Below the pieces are notes generated by a model. The model saw nothing but the letters and a program-made list of their open reading frames with translations, made no database searches and was not told where the DNA came from. Shown in pieces: positions 10,814 through 18,742 of a DNA stretch of 64,000 nt. Numbering within the stretch: the stretch's first letter is position 1; each line of letters starts with the position of its first letter. The position numbers and the translations under genes were made by a program. This stretch comes from Streptomyces sp. MRC013 (GTDB taxonomy: Bacteria; Actinomycetota; Actinomycetes; Streptomycetales; Streptomycetaceae), in contig NZ_CP094264.1 of the NCBI RefSeq assembly GCF_023614235.1, positions 4,960,001 through 5,024,000 of the forward strand. Reading direction: 5' to 3'.

Positions 10814-12211
10814 ATGACGGAAATTCTTGTGCAGGATGCTGTCGGCGGCGAGCTGTCCGCCGACGTCCGGGTGGTCGACCACCCCGCATGGCCGCAGCTC
10901 AAGAATGCCGTGGAGGAGATCCGGGTCTGGCAGTCCGCCGACGGGTCCATAGACCTCGGAGCCGAGGGCGCCCCGGCCCGCGCGGACGCCGACGCCGCGC
11001 TCGACCGGGTCGTCGCCGCCGTCGAGCGGCTCTCCCCGCTGCTGCCGCACGGCACCGCGTACCACCGCGCGCTCGTCGCCGACCTGCGCAAGTGGGCGGC
11101 CGGCGGCTACGCGGTGCCGGACTTCCTCGACTCGCTGACGGCCTTCCAGCCCGCCGCCGAGCGCGTCGACGGCCGCCAGCACCTCGTCGTGTTCCCGATG
11201 TACACGCAGAACGGCAACCCGGACCGCAACCTGGAGGCCGTCGTCCTGCGCATGGTGTGGCCGGAGTGGCTCGCGGAGCTGGAGGCCACCCGCTACGACA
11301 ACCCGCTCTTCTGCGGCATCACCTTCGAGGACTTCACCTCGGGCTACGACACCAACTCCGCCGTCCTCTTCCCCGAGACCGTGGCCGTCCGCGAGGCCCC
11401 CGAGCGGTTCAGCTGGGGCGGCATCTTCTGCGACCGCGAGGCCGCCCGCTTCCGCCGCGTCACCGCGGCCGCCGTCGAGACCCTCGGTGTGGAACTGCCC
11501 GCCGACATCCAGGAGATGCTCGGCGACCAGCAGCGCTGCCAGGAGGCGTTCGTCCTGTGGGACATGGTCCACGACCGCACCCACAGCCACGGCGACCTGC
11601 CCTTCGACCCGTTCATGATCAAGCAGCGCCAGCCGTTCTGGATGTACGGCCTGGAGGAGCTGCGCTGCGACCTGACCGCCTTCAAGGAGGCCGTCCGCCT
11701 CGAGGCCGAGGGCAACCCGCACGGCCGCGACGTGCAGTACGCCGTGCTGTTCGACCGGATGTTCCGCTTCCCGCTCACCGGCGACCGCGTCCGCAACTAC
11801 GACGGCCTCGGCGGCCAGCTGCTCTTCGCCTACCTCCACAAGCACGACGTGGTGCGCTGGACCGACAATACCCTGCACATCGACTGGCGGCGCGCCCCCG
11901 GGGTCACCAACCGGCTGTGCGCCGAGATCGAGAAGCTCTACCGGGACGGCATCGACCGCCCGAAGCTGGTCCACTGGTTCGCCGCGTACGACTTCGTCTC
12001 CGCCTACCTCGCCCCGCACCCCGGCTCCCGCTGGGCCAAGGGCCCGGACGCGCTGGACCTCTCCCAGCCGCCGCGCAGGCTCGTCGACGACGTGCTCCCG
12101 GACGAGTTCCCGCTGAGCATGTTCTACGAGGCCCTCTCCAGGAAGCTGAAGTCGGTGATCGCCTCCACCAAGGGCATCACCCCGGCCGACGTCGAGAAGG
12201 CCGCCGCGTGA
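10814..12211 (+). CDS. DUF6421-family protein, possible metalloenzyme
   Basis: 465-residue actinobacterial protein matching my recollection of DUF6421, with no assigned function. No signal peptide or membrane segment. Residues 253-260 read HDRTHSHG and residues 281-286 EELRCD, giving HDxxH-(23)-EExxxD. That resembles the zinc site of gluzincin metalloenzymes (HExxH plus downstream ExxxD) with Asp for the catalytic Glu; this is my inference. Start ATG 10814 follows GGAGGAAGTGAG. The stop overlaps a possible GTG of the SDR gene (GTGA at 12208), so it heads a three-gene operon with an SDR and a threonine-aldolase-like lyase, suggesting a shared small-molecule pathway. Confidence 0.8.
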   Translation: MTEILVQDAVGGELSADVRVVDHPAWPQLKNAVEEIRVWQSADGSIDLGAEGAPARADADAALDRVVAAVERLSPLLPHGTAYHRALVADLRKWAAGGYAVPDFLDSLTAFQPAAERVDGRQHLVVFPMYTQNGNPDRNLEAVVLRMVWPEWLAELEATRYDNPLFCGITFEDFTSGYDTNSAVLFPETVAVREAPERFSWGGIFCDREAARFRRVTAAAVETLGVELPADIQEMLGDQQRCQEAFVLWDMVHDRTHSHGDLPFDPFMIKQRQPFWMYGLEELRCDLTAFKEAVRLEAEGNPHGRDVQYAVLFDRMFRFPLTGDRVRNYDGLGGQLLFAYLHKHDVVRWTDNTLHIDWRRAPGVTNRLCAEIEKLYRDGIDRPKLVHWFAAYDFVSAYLAPHPGSRWAKGPDALDLSQPPRRLVDDVLPDEFPLSMFYEALSRKLKSVIASTKGITPADVEKAAA

Positions 12212-12270
12212 GCGAGCGCACCACGGGTACGACCGGGACGTCCGGTACGCAGACGGAGGAGACGAACACC

Positions 12271-13029
12271 ATGACCACCAACGGCAACGGCGGACCGCTG
12301 GACGGCGCCGTCATCGCGGTCGCCGGGGCCGCGGGCCCCGCGGGCCGCGCCGCCCTGCTGCGGCTCGCCGAGGCCGGCGCGACCGTCGTCGCCGCCGACG
12401 CCGACCCCGAGCGCCTCGCGGAGGCGGTCGACGCCGCCCGCTACGCCCACGGCGGCGCCACCGTCACCGGCGAGAAGGTGGACCTGCTCGACCTGGCCGC
12501 GACCCGCGGCTGGGCCGACAGGACCGAGAAGGAGTTCGGCCGCGTCGACGGCCTCGTCCACCTCGTCGGCGGCTGGCGCGGCGGCAAGAGCTTCGCCGAC
12601 ACCGACCTGGCCGACTGGGAGGTGCTGGAGAAGCTGCTCGTCCGCACCGTCCAGCACACCTCCCTCGCCTTCCACGGGGCGCTGGGGCGAAGCGACCGCG
12701 GCCGGTACGTCCTGGTCAGCCAGTCCGGCGCGAGCAACCCCACCGAGGGCAACGCCGCGTACGCCGCCGCGAAGTCCGCCGCCGAGGCGTGGACCCTCGC
12801 GCTCGGCCACTCCTTCCGCAAGGCGGGGGGCGAGGAGGGCCCGAAGGCCGCTGCTGTCATCCTGGTGATCAAGGCACTGGTGCACGACGCGATGCGCGCC
12901 GAGCGCCCGAATGCGAAGTTCGCGGGCCACACCGACGCCGAGGAGCTGGCCGAGGCCGTCGCCGGCGTCTGGGACCGGCCCGCCCAGGAAGTGAATGGAC
13001 AGCGCCTGTGGCTGACCCCCAAGCCGTGA
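12271..13029 (+). CDS. short-chain dehydrogenase/reductase
   Basis: 252-residue SDR, NAD(P)-dependent. A glycine-rich nucleotide motif AGAAGPAGRAAL follows the first strand; Asp at AADADPE suggests NAD preference. The catalytic set is S-Q-S-G-A-S, then Y164-A-A-A-K168 (numbered from ATG 12271). I prefer ATG 12271 because GGAGGA lies 10 nt upstream. GTG 12208, which overlaps the DUF6421 stop, would add 21 Thr/Gly-rich residues and is the alternative. Middle gene of the DUF6421 operon; its 3' end overlaps the next gene. Confidence 0.85.
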   Translation: MTTNGNGGPLDGAVIAVAGAAGPAGRAALLRLAEAGATVVAADADPERLAEAVDAARYAHGGATVTGEKVDLLDLAATRGWADRTEKEFGRVDGLVHLVGGWRGGKSFADTDLADWEVLEKLLVRTVQHTSLAFHGALGRSDRGRYVLVSQSGASNPTEGNAAYAAAKSAAEAWTLALGHSFRKAGGEEGPKAAAVILVIKALVHDAMRAERPNAKFAGHTDAEELAEAVAGVWDRPAQEVNGQRLWLTPKP

Positions 13030-14105
13030 CCCCGCCGTTCCCCACCCGCACCGACGCGCGCCGCCACCACGACCCGTCGGTACGGGGCTTCGCCAGCGAC
13101 AACTACGCGGGAGCCCACCCGGAGGTCCTCGCCGCCCTGGCCGTCGCCAACGGCGGCCACCAGACCGCCTACGGCGAGGACGACTACACCGACCACCTCC
13201 AGCGGGTGATGCACAGCCACTTCGGCCCGACCGCCGAGGCGTTCCCGGTGTTCAACGGCACCGGTGCCAACGTCACCGCCCTGCAGGCGCTCGCCGACCG
13301 CTGGGGCGCGGTGATCTGCGCCGAGTCCGCGCACATCAACGTGGACGAGGGCGGCGCGCCCGAGCGCATGGCCGGTCTCAAGCTGCTCACCGTGCCCACC
13401 CCGGACGGCAAGCTCACGCCCGAACTGATCGACCGGCAGGCGTTCGGCTGGGACGACGAGCACCGCGCCATGCCGCAGGTCGTCTCCCTCGCCCAGAACA
13501 CCGAGCTGGGCACGGTCTACACGCCGGACGAGATCCGGGCGATCGCCGACCACGCCCACGGCCTAGGGATGAAGGTCCACCTCGACGGCGCCCGGCTGGC
13601 CAACGCGGCCGCGTCGCTGGACGTTCCGATGCGCGCGTTCACCAACGCCGCGGGCGTGGACGTGCTGTCGCTGGGCGGCACCAAGAACGGCCTGCTCTTC
13701 GGCGAGGCGGTCGTGGTCCTCGACCCCGAGGCCGGCCGCCACATGAAGCACCTGCGCAAGATGTCCATGCAGCTCGCGTCCAAGATGCGGTTCGTCTCCG
13801 TGCAGTTCGAGGCGCTGCTCGCCAAGGATCTGTGGCTGCGCAGCGCCCGGCACGCCAACGCGATGGCGCGGCGCCTCGCCGAGGGCGTCCGGTCCGTCGA
13901 CGGCGTGGAGATCCTCCACCCGGTGCAGGCCAACGCGGTCTTCGCGCGGCTTCCGCACGAGGTGGGCCTGCGGCTGCAGAAGCGGTTCCGGTTCTACTTC
14001 TGGGACGAGGCGGCCGGCGACGTCCGCTGGATGTGCTCCTTCGACACGACGGAGGACGACGTGGACGCGTTCCTCCTGGCGCTCAAGGAGGAGATGGCCC
14101 GCTAG
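13008..14105 (+). CDS. threonine aldolase-like beta-eliminating lyase (PLP)
   Basis: 365-residue fold-type I PLP enzyme of the low-specificity threonine aldolase/tryptophanase-like family. Seen: FNGTGANVTALQALAD phosphate-binding region, HLDGARLANA (Asp that binds the pyridine nitrogen, plus Arg), and SLGGTKNGLL carrying the Schiff-base Lys (K226 from this start). Known family members cleave beta-hydroxy amino acids to glycine plus aldehyde. Start is uncertain: GTG 13008 gives VADPQAV..., while GTG 13026 overlaps the SDR stop codon (GTGA). Last gene of the operon, followed by a strong terminator. An SDR plus aldolase pair could make or degrade an unusual amino acid. Confidence 0.8.
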   Translation: MADPQAVTPPFPTRTDARRHHDPSVRGFASDNYAGAHPEVLAALAVANGGHQTAYGEDDYTDHLQRVMHSHFGPTAEAFPVFNGTGANVTALQALADRWGAVICAESAHINVDEGGAPERMAGLKLLTVPTPDGKLTPELIDRQAFGWDDEHRAMPQVVSLAQNTELGTVYTPDEIRAIADHAHGLGMKVHLDGARLANAAASLDVPMRAFTNAAGVDVLSLGGTKNGLLFGEAVVVLDPEAGRHMKHLRKMSMQLASKMRFVSVQFEALLAKDLWLRSARHANAMARRLAEGVRSVDGVEILHPVQANAVFARLPHEVGLRLQKRFRFYFWDEAAGDVRWMCSFDTTEDDVDAFLLALKEEMAR

Positions 14106-14111
14106 CGCGCA

Positions 14112-14163
14112 CGCGGGAGCGGCCGACCGGACCCGCGTCGAGGACCGGTCGGCCGCTCCCGCG
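14112..14163. terminator. terminator of the DUF6421 operon
   Basis: Perfect 19-bp inverted repeat (14112-14130 and 14145-14163) with a 14-nt loop, starting 6 bp after the lyase stop codon. Confidence 0.85.
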
Positions 14164-14247
14164 CCGTCCGCGCCCCGGCCACCCGGGCGCGGGCCGCACG
14201 TGCCGGAGCGCCCCGGGCGGGCACGGGCCCGCGGCGGGGCGCCGCGC

Positions 14248-14961
14248 TCAGCGCAGCTCCGCCGGGGCCGGCGCGGTGCCGCCCAGGTGGGCCGGGACCC
14301 ACCACGTGTCCTGCGCGTCCTTCGGGCGCACCGGGTACGCCCGCTGGGCGGCCTCCAGCAGCTCCTGGACCCGCTCGCGCAGCCGCCGCGTGATCGCGCC
14401 GGCGTACTGGTCCGCCGGGGCCTCCACGGGCTCGCCCACCCGCAGCGTCACCGGGATGTGGCTGCGCCTGAAGTTCCGGGGGCGGCCCTTCGTCCACAGC
14501 CGCTGCGTCCCCCACAGCGCCATCGGGACCAGCGGCACCCCGGCCTCCTGGGCCAGGCGCGCCGCGCCCGACTTGAAGCCCTTGAGGGTGAACGACTGGG
14601 AGATCGTCGCCTCCGGGAAGACGCCGACGATCTCGCCGGAGCGCAGGGAGTCCAGCGCGTGGCGGTAGGCCGCCTCACCCTGCCCGCGGTCCACCGGGAT
14701 GTGCTTCATGCCCCGCATCAGCGGCCCGGAGATCCTGTGACGGAAGACCGAGTCCTTCGCCATGAACCGCACCAGACGCTTCTGCGGCAGGGCGGCGAGT
14801 CCGGTGAAGACGAAGTCCAGGTAGCTGATGTGATTGCTGACGAGCACCGCGCCGCCGGTGCGCGGGATGTTCTCCGAACCCTGAATGTCGATCTTGAGGT
14901 CGAGCGCCTTGAACATCGTGAGCGCGGCGCCGATGACCGGCCGATAGACGAGTTCTGCCAT
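14248..14961 (-). CDS. 1-acyl-glycerol-3-phosphate acyltransferase (PlsC-like)
   Basis: 237 residues of the lysophospholipid acyltransferase family. The catalytic H(x4)D motif is NHISYLD, and the second motif is FPEATIS, with GVFPEATISQSFTLKGFKSGAARLAQEAGVPLVPMALWG following the family pattern. There is an amphipathic N terminus but no clear membrane span, so it is likely membrane-peripheral. It transfers fatty acyl groups to lysophosphatidic acid or a related acceptor. Monocistronic and divergent from the thioredoxin gene; the 250-bp upstream region should contain both promoters. Confidence 0.9.
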   Translation of the reverse strand: MAELVYRPVIGAALTMFKALDLKIDIQGSENIPRTGGAVLVSNHISYLDFVFTGLAALPQKRLVRFMAKDSVFRHRISGPLMRGMKHIPVDRGQGEAAYRHALDSLRSGEIVGVFPEATISQSFTLKGFKSGAARLAQEAGVPLVPMALWGTQRLWTKGRPRNFRRSHIPVTLRVGEPVEAPADQYAGAITRRLRERVQELLEAAQRAYPVRPKDAQDTWWVPAHLGGTAPAPAELR

Positions 14962-15211
14962 CTGGAGAACGCCCTTCTTTCCGTCTGCCTGGGGAGGGTG
15001 TCCCGGCGGAAGTTACGCAGCCGTAGGTGTCCGGCCCGCGCCCGATGCTGCCCCATGTACCGCGCCCAGGCCAGTCCGAACCCCCCTTCGCGGGCGGAAC
15101 GAGGCGAGATACTCGTCACGTCGCCGCGTCCGGGCCGCCGCCGGGGAATCCCCGGGGCCGGCGCGGCGCTGCGCGGGGAGAGGGACCGGACGACGGGGAG
15201 CGGAGGCCGCG

Positions 15212-15571
15212 GTGGCGCGGGACGGTGCGGAGAAGCGGTGCGAACGGGTGCTCGGCCCCGGGGACCTGGGCGCCGAACCGGGGGAGCGGGCCACGCTCGT
15301 GCAGTTCTCCACCGCCTTCTGCCAGCCCTGCCGCGCCACCCGGCGGACGCTCGCCGACGTGGCGGACATGGTCCCCGGCGTCGTCCACGTGGAGATCGAC
15401 GCCGAGCGGAACCTCCCCCTGGTCCGGCGCCTCGGCGTCACCTCGACCCCCACCGTGCTCGTCCTCGACGCGGCCGGCCGCGTCGTCCGCCGCGCCGCCG
15501 GGCAGCCCCGCAGGGCCGATGTGATCGCCGCGCTCGGCCGTGCCCTGGAAACCCCCGCTGACCGGCCGTGA
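15212..15571 (+). CDS. thioredoxin-family protein with CQPC active site
   Basis: 119 residues, thioredoxin fold: TLVQFSTAFCQPCRATRRTLADV, with a CQPC redox motif instead of CGPC, a VEIDAERNLPLVRRLGVTSTPTVLVLD segment holding the cis-Pro (TPT), and a C-terminal helix. No signal peptide, so cytoplasmic. GTG 15212 is preceded by GGAGG. It is followed after about 200 bp by a flavin reductase gene on the same strand. The variant dipeptide should alter redox potential relative to housekeeping TrxA. Confidence 0.85.
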   Translation: MARDGAEKRCERVLGPGDLGAEPGERATLVQFSTAFCQPCRATRRTLADVADMVPGVVHVEIDAERNLPLVRRLGVTSTPTVLVLDAAGRVVRRAAGQPRRADVIAALGRALETPADRP

Positions 15572-15767
15572 CGCTGATCGCATCTTCCCGTACGGCCTTG
15601 ACGCGGGCGGCCGCGCGTCGACAGGGTGGCGCCCGTGCCGTACGAACCCCTTCTCCGCGGACCGGCCCGCCCCGGCCCCGTCCGCCACGGGAGCGCGCCC
15701 TGTCCGGATGCCTGAGCGACCGGGGACCGCGGCCCCGCGTACGCACCGCCCGCACGAGGACGACTCC

Positions 15768-16295
15768 GTGACGGCCGCCCGCCGGCCCGGCGCCGGAGGG
15801 CTCACGGCCCCGCCCGCCGGGGCCGAGCTGCTGCGCTCCGCCTTCCGGCGGCACGCCGCCGGCGTCGCCGTGATCACCGCCCCGGGGCCCGGCGGCCGCC
15901 CCGCGGGGTTCACCGCGGGCTCGCTCGCCTCGGTCTCCGCCGAGCCGCCGCTGGTCTCCTTCGGCATAGGCACGGGCTCGTCCAGCTGGCCCGCCGTCTT
16001 GGCCGCCACCCATGTGGGCGTGCACCTCCTGGGGGAGGACCAGCGGGAGCTGGCCGCGGTCTTCGCCCGCAGCGGCGCCGACCGCTTCGCCGCGCCGACC
16101 CGCTGGACCACCGGCCCCGAGGGGGTCCCGCTGCTCGACGGCGTCCTCGTCTGGCTGGTGTGCCGGGTCGCCGGCCGCGTACCGGCCGGAGACCACCGCA
16201 TCGTCGTCGCCGAGATCGTCGCCGGGGACGCCGAGGCCCGGGAGGGCCGGCCGCTCCTCTACCACCAGGGCCGCTTCAACGCCTTGAGGCACTGA
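15768..16295 (+). CDS. flavin reductase family protein
   Basis: 175-residue FMN-binding split-barrel protein: LLRSAFRRHAAGVAVITAP at the N terminus, GFTAGSLASVSAEPPLVSFGI (flavin-binding GxT/SxxSxxSxxPP pattern), HVGVHLLGEDQRELAAVFA, and a C-terminal PLLYHQGRF typical of reductases that supply FMNH2 to monooxygenases. GTG 15768 has GAGGA 8 nt upstream; ATG 15708 would add 20 low-complexity residues. No partner monooxygenase is visible nearby. Confidence 0.85.
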   Translation: MTAARRPGAGGLTAPPAGAELLRSAFRRHAAGVAVITAPGPGGRPAGFTAGSLASVSAEPPLVSFGIGTGSSSWPAVLAATHVGVHLLGEDQRELAAVFARSGADRFAAPTRWTTGPEGVPLLDGVLVWLVCRVAGRVPAGDHRIVVAEIVAGDAEAREGRPLLYHQGRFNALRH

Positions 16296-16364
16296 AGGGA
16301 CCGGTCGCCCGGCGTCGGGAAGGTCACAGTTCCCAGCGCTTGCCGACCGGGAAGGCTCCGGCTG

Positions 16365-16376
16365 TACTGGCGAGTA
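16365..16376. promoter_or_regulatory. palindromic element TACT-GGCG-AGTA upstream of etfB
   Basis: Perfect 4+4 half-sites TACT/AGTA around GGCG, followed by AAT, lie 110 bp before etfB, downstream of a TTGCCG that could be a -35. AT-rich palindromes of this sort are typical operators of lipid-metabolism TetR regulators, which would suit an ETF operon. This is inference from position only. Confidence 0.3.
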
Positions 16377-16485
16377 ATGTCCCGTCGCGGGGCGGCCGCC
16401 GCCCCGAGCGGAAACCGCCCCATCAGGCGCCTATGCTGCGTGCAACAGAGCAGCACCGTAATGACGATGCAGTAGGAGAGCCGGC

Positions 16486-17271
16486 GTGAGCTTGAGGATC
16501 GTTGTCTGTGTGAAGTACGTGCCCGACGCCACCGGCGACCGGCACTTCGCCGATGACCTGACCGTCGACCGCGACGACGTCGACGGCCTGCTGTCGGAGC
16601 TGGACGAGTACGCGGTCGAGCAGGCGCTGCGGATCGCCGGGGACGCGGACGACGCGGAGGTCACCGTACTCACCGTCGGTCCCGAGGACGCCAAGGACGC
16701 CCTGCGCAAGGCGCTGTCGATGGGCGCCGACAAGGCCGTCCACGTCGAGGACGACGACCTGCACGGCACCGACGTCATGGGCACCTCCCTGGTCCTCGCC
16801 AAGGCGATCGAGAAGACCGGCTACGACCTGGTCGTCTGCGGCATGGCGTCGACCGACGGCACCATGGGCGTCCTGCCGGCGATCCTCGCCGAGCGCCTCG
16901 GCGTCCCGCAGGTCACCCTGCTCTCCGAGGTCTCCGTCGAGGACGGCGTGGTCAAGGGCCGTCGCGACGGCGACGCCGCGACCGAGCGGCTGGAGGCCTC
17001 CCTCCCGGCCGTCGTCTCCGTGACGGACCAGTCCGGCGAGGCCCGCTACCCCTCCTTCAAGGGCATCATGGCCGCCAAGAAGAAGCCGGTGGAGTCCCTG
17101 GACCTCGACGACCTGGACGTCGACGCCGACGAGGTCGGCCTCGACGGCGCCTGGACGAAGGTCGACTCCGCGACGGAGCGCCCGGCCCGCACGGCCGGCA
17201 CGGTCGTCAAGGACGAGGGCGAGGGCGGCAGGCAGCTGGCCGAGTTCCTCGCGGGCCGGAAGTTCATCTAG
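16486..17271 (+). CDS. etfB: electron transfer flavoprotein subunit beta
   Basis: 261 residues, typical EtfB/FixA length. It opens RIVVCVKYVPDA, contains DEYAVEQALRI, the nucleotide-binding VCGMASTDGTMGVLPAILAERLGVPQVTLLSEV segment, and a C-terminal region beginning PSFKGIMAAKKKP, the family signature. With EtfA it forms the AMP/FAD heterodimer passing electrons from acyl-CoA dehydrogenases to the quinone pool. GTG start preceded by AGGAG; etfA follows after 63 bp. Confidence 0.97.
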   Translation: MSLRIVVCVKYVPDATGDRHFADDLTVDRDDVDGLLSELDEYAVEQALRIAGDADDAEVTVLTVGPEDAKDALRKALSMGADKAVHVEDDDLHGTDVMGTSLVLAKAIEKTGYDLVVCGMASTDGTMGVLPAILAERLGVPQVTLLSEVSVEDGVVKGRRDGDAATERLEASLPAVVSVTDQSGEARYPSFKGIMAAKKKPVESLDLDDLDVDADEVGLDGAWTKVDSATERPARTAGTVVKDEGEGGRQLAEFLAGRKFI

Positions 17272-17334
17272 GGCTCGCGCAGCGCAGAGCCACCGACAGC
17301 CCCTCAGACCTCGCATCCGCAGGAGAGCATTCCC

Positions 17335-18297
17335 ATGGCTGAAGTCCTCGTCCACGTCGACCACGCGGACGGCGCCGTCCGCAAGCCCACCCTGGAGCTG
17401 CTGACGCTGGCCCGCCGCCTCGGCGAGCCCGTCGCCGTCGCCCTCGGCCCCGGCGCCGAGGCCACCGCCGCCACGCTCGCCGAGCACGGCGCGACCCGCG
17501 TGCTCACGGCCGACGCCGCCGAGTTCGCCGAGTACCTCGTCGTCCCGAAGGTCGACGCCCTCCAGGCCGCGTACGAGGCGGTGTCCCCGGCCGCCGTACT
17601 CGTCCCGTCCTCCGCCGAGGGCAAGGAGATCGCCGCCCGCCTCGCGGTCCGCATCGGCTCCGGCCTCATCACCGACGCCATCGACCTGGAGGCCGGCGAC
17701 GAGGGCCCGGTCGCGACGCAGTCCGCGTTCGCCGCCGCGTTCACCACCAGGTCCCGCGTCTCCAAGGGCACCCCGGTCATCACGGTCAAGCCGAACTCGG
17801 CGCCCGTCGAGGCCGCCCCCGCCGCCGGTGCCGTCGAGACCCTCGCGGTCTCCTTCTCCGAGAAGGCCACCGGCACCAGGGTTATCTCCCGCACGCCGCG
17901 CGAGTCGACCGGCCGTCCCGAGCTGACCGAGGCCGCGATCGTGGTCTCCGGCGGCCGCGGCGTCAACGGCGCCGAGAACTTCGCGCTCATCGAGGGCCTG
18001 GCCGACTCGCTCGGCGCCGCCGTCGGCGCCTCCCGCGCCGCCGTCGACGCCGGCTGGTACCCGCACACCAGCCAGGTCGGCCAGACCGGCAAGTCGGTCT
18101 CGCCGCAGCTGTACGTCGCCGCCGGCATCTCCGGCGCGATCCAGCACCGCGCCGGCATGCAGACCTCGAAGACCATCGTGGCCATCAACAAGGACCCCGA
18201 GGCCCCGATCTTCGACCTGGTCGACTACGGCGTGGTCGGCGACCTCTTCGAGGTCGTCCCGCAGCTGACCGAGGAGATCAAGTCCCGCAAGGGCTGA
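17335..18297 (+). CDS. etfA: electron transfer flavoprotein subunit alpha
   Basis: 320 residues. The N-terminal domain pairs with EtfB. The C-terminal FAD-binding domain contains VVSGGRGVNGAENFALIEGLAD, GASRAAVDAGW, QVGQTGKSVSPQLYVAAGISGAIQH and AINKDPEAPIF, the diagnostic EtfA signature. ATG 17335 follows AGGAGAG. It is the last gene of the etfBA operon and is followed directly by a strong terminator. Confidence 0.97.
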   Translation: MAEVLVHVDHADGAVRKPTLELLTLARRLGEPVAVALGPGAEATAATLAEHGATRVLTADAAEFAEYLVVPKVDALQAAYEAVSPAAVLVPSSAEGKEIAARLAVRIGSGLITDAIDLEAGDEGPVATQSAFAAAFTTRSRVSKGTPVITVKPNSAPVEAAPAAGAVETLAVSFSEKATGTRVISRTPRESTGRPELTEAAIVVSGGRGVNGAENFALIEGLADSLGAAVGASRAAVDAGWYPHTSQVGQTGKSVSPQLYVAAGISGAIQHRAGMQTSKTIVAINKDPEAPIFDLVDYGVVGDLFEVVPQLTEEIKSRKG

Positions 18298-18312
18298 TCC
18301 GCGACCTCACCC

Positions 18313-18354
18313 GGCCGGGGCCGCGCGGTGGAGCACCACCGCGCGGCCCCGGCC
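18313..18354. terminator. etfBA terminator, shared with the convergent small gene
   Basis: Perfect 19-bp inverted repeat (18313-18331 and 18336-18354) with a tetraloop AGCA, 15 bp after the etfA stop and 25 bp before the 3' end of the convergent gene. Confidence 0.9.
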
Positions 18355-18379
18355 GTCCTCACACCCGGCTCCGCCGGCC

Positions 18380-18580
18380 TCAGCCCTCCCCGCCGTCGGC
18401 GGTGATCCTCCACCGGCCCACCTCGCGGCGGGCCGAGTCGTACACCGCCGAGCCGTCGCCGGGCCGCAGGGCGTAGTGGTGGAGGTTGCCGCCCCAGTAG
18501 CGCAGGACGCGGCCCAGCTCGCTCACCACCGCCTCCTTCGGCCGCGCGTCGTCCACGGTGACCTCGAGCACGAACTTCAC
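18380..18580 (-). CDS. small conserved hypothetical protein
   Basis: 66 residues: VKFVLEVTVDDARPKEAVVSELGRVLRYW... ending ...EVGRWRITADGGEG. I place the start at GTG 18580, preceded by AAGGGAG at 6-nt spacing. The alternating hydrophobic pattern and the central YWGGNLHHY motif suggest a small alpha/beta fold; similar short proteins occur in Streptomyces but I know no function. Divergent from the MerR gene, with which it shares a 162-bp promoter region. Confidence 0.7.
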   Translation of the reverse strand: MKFVLEVTVDDARPKEAVVSELGRVLRYWGGNLHHYALRPGDGSAVYDSARREVGRWRITADGGEG

Positions 18581-18625
18581 TGCTTCTCCCTTCGGGAAAC
18601 GGATCCACTCGGCCCCGGCGCCGGA

Positions 18626-18660
18626 CCTGGTGTCAAGTGTTTCATTCAAGTACCACCAGG
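18626..18660. promoter_or_regulatory. inverted and direct repeats between the divergent small gene and MerR gene
   Basis: CCTGGTG (18626-18632) and CACCAGG (18654-18660) form an inverted repeat enclosing two direct TCAAGT copies (18633-18638 and 18646-18651, 13 bp apart) in an AT-rich patch. The MerR regulator encoded 80 bp downstream has two DNA-binding domains, so a composite site of this kind is a plausible target. Confidence 0.45.
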
Positions 18661-18742
18661 CACTTTCACCGCGGCGTGGCCGGTGGGCGCGGCAGAATGC
18701 CGGAGAAGTCCCAACCGGGTGCGAAACCGGAGGAGCGAAGTC

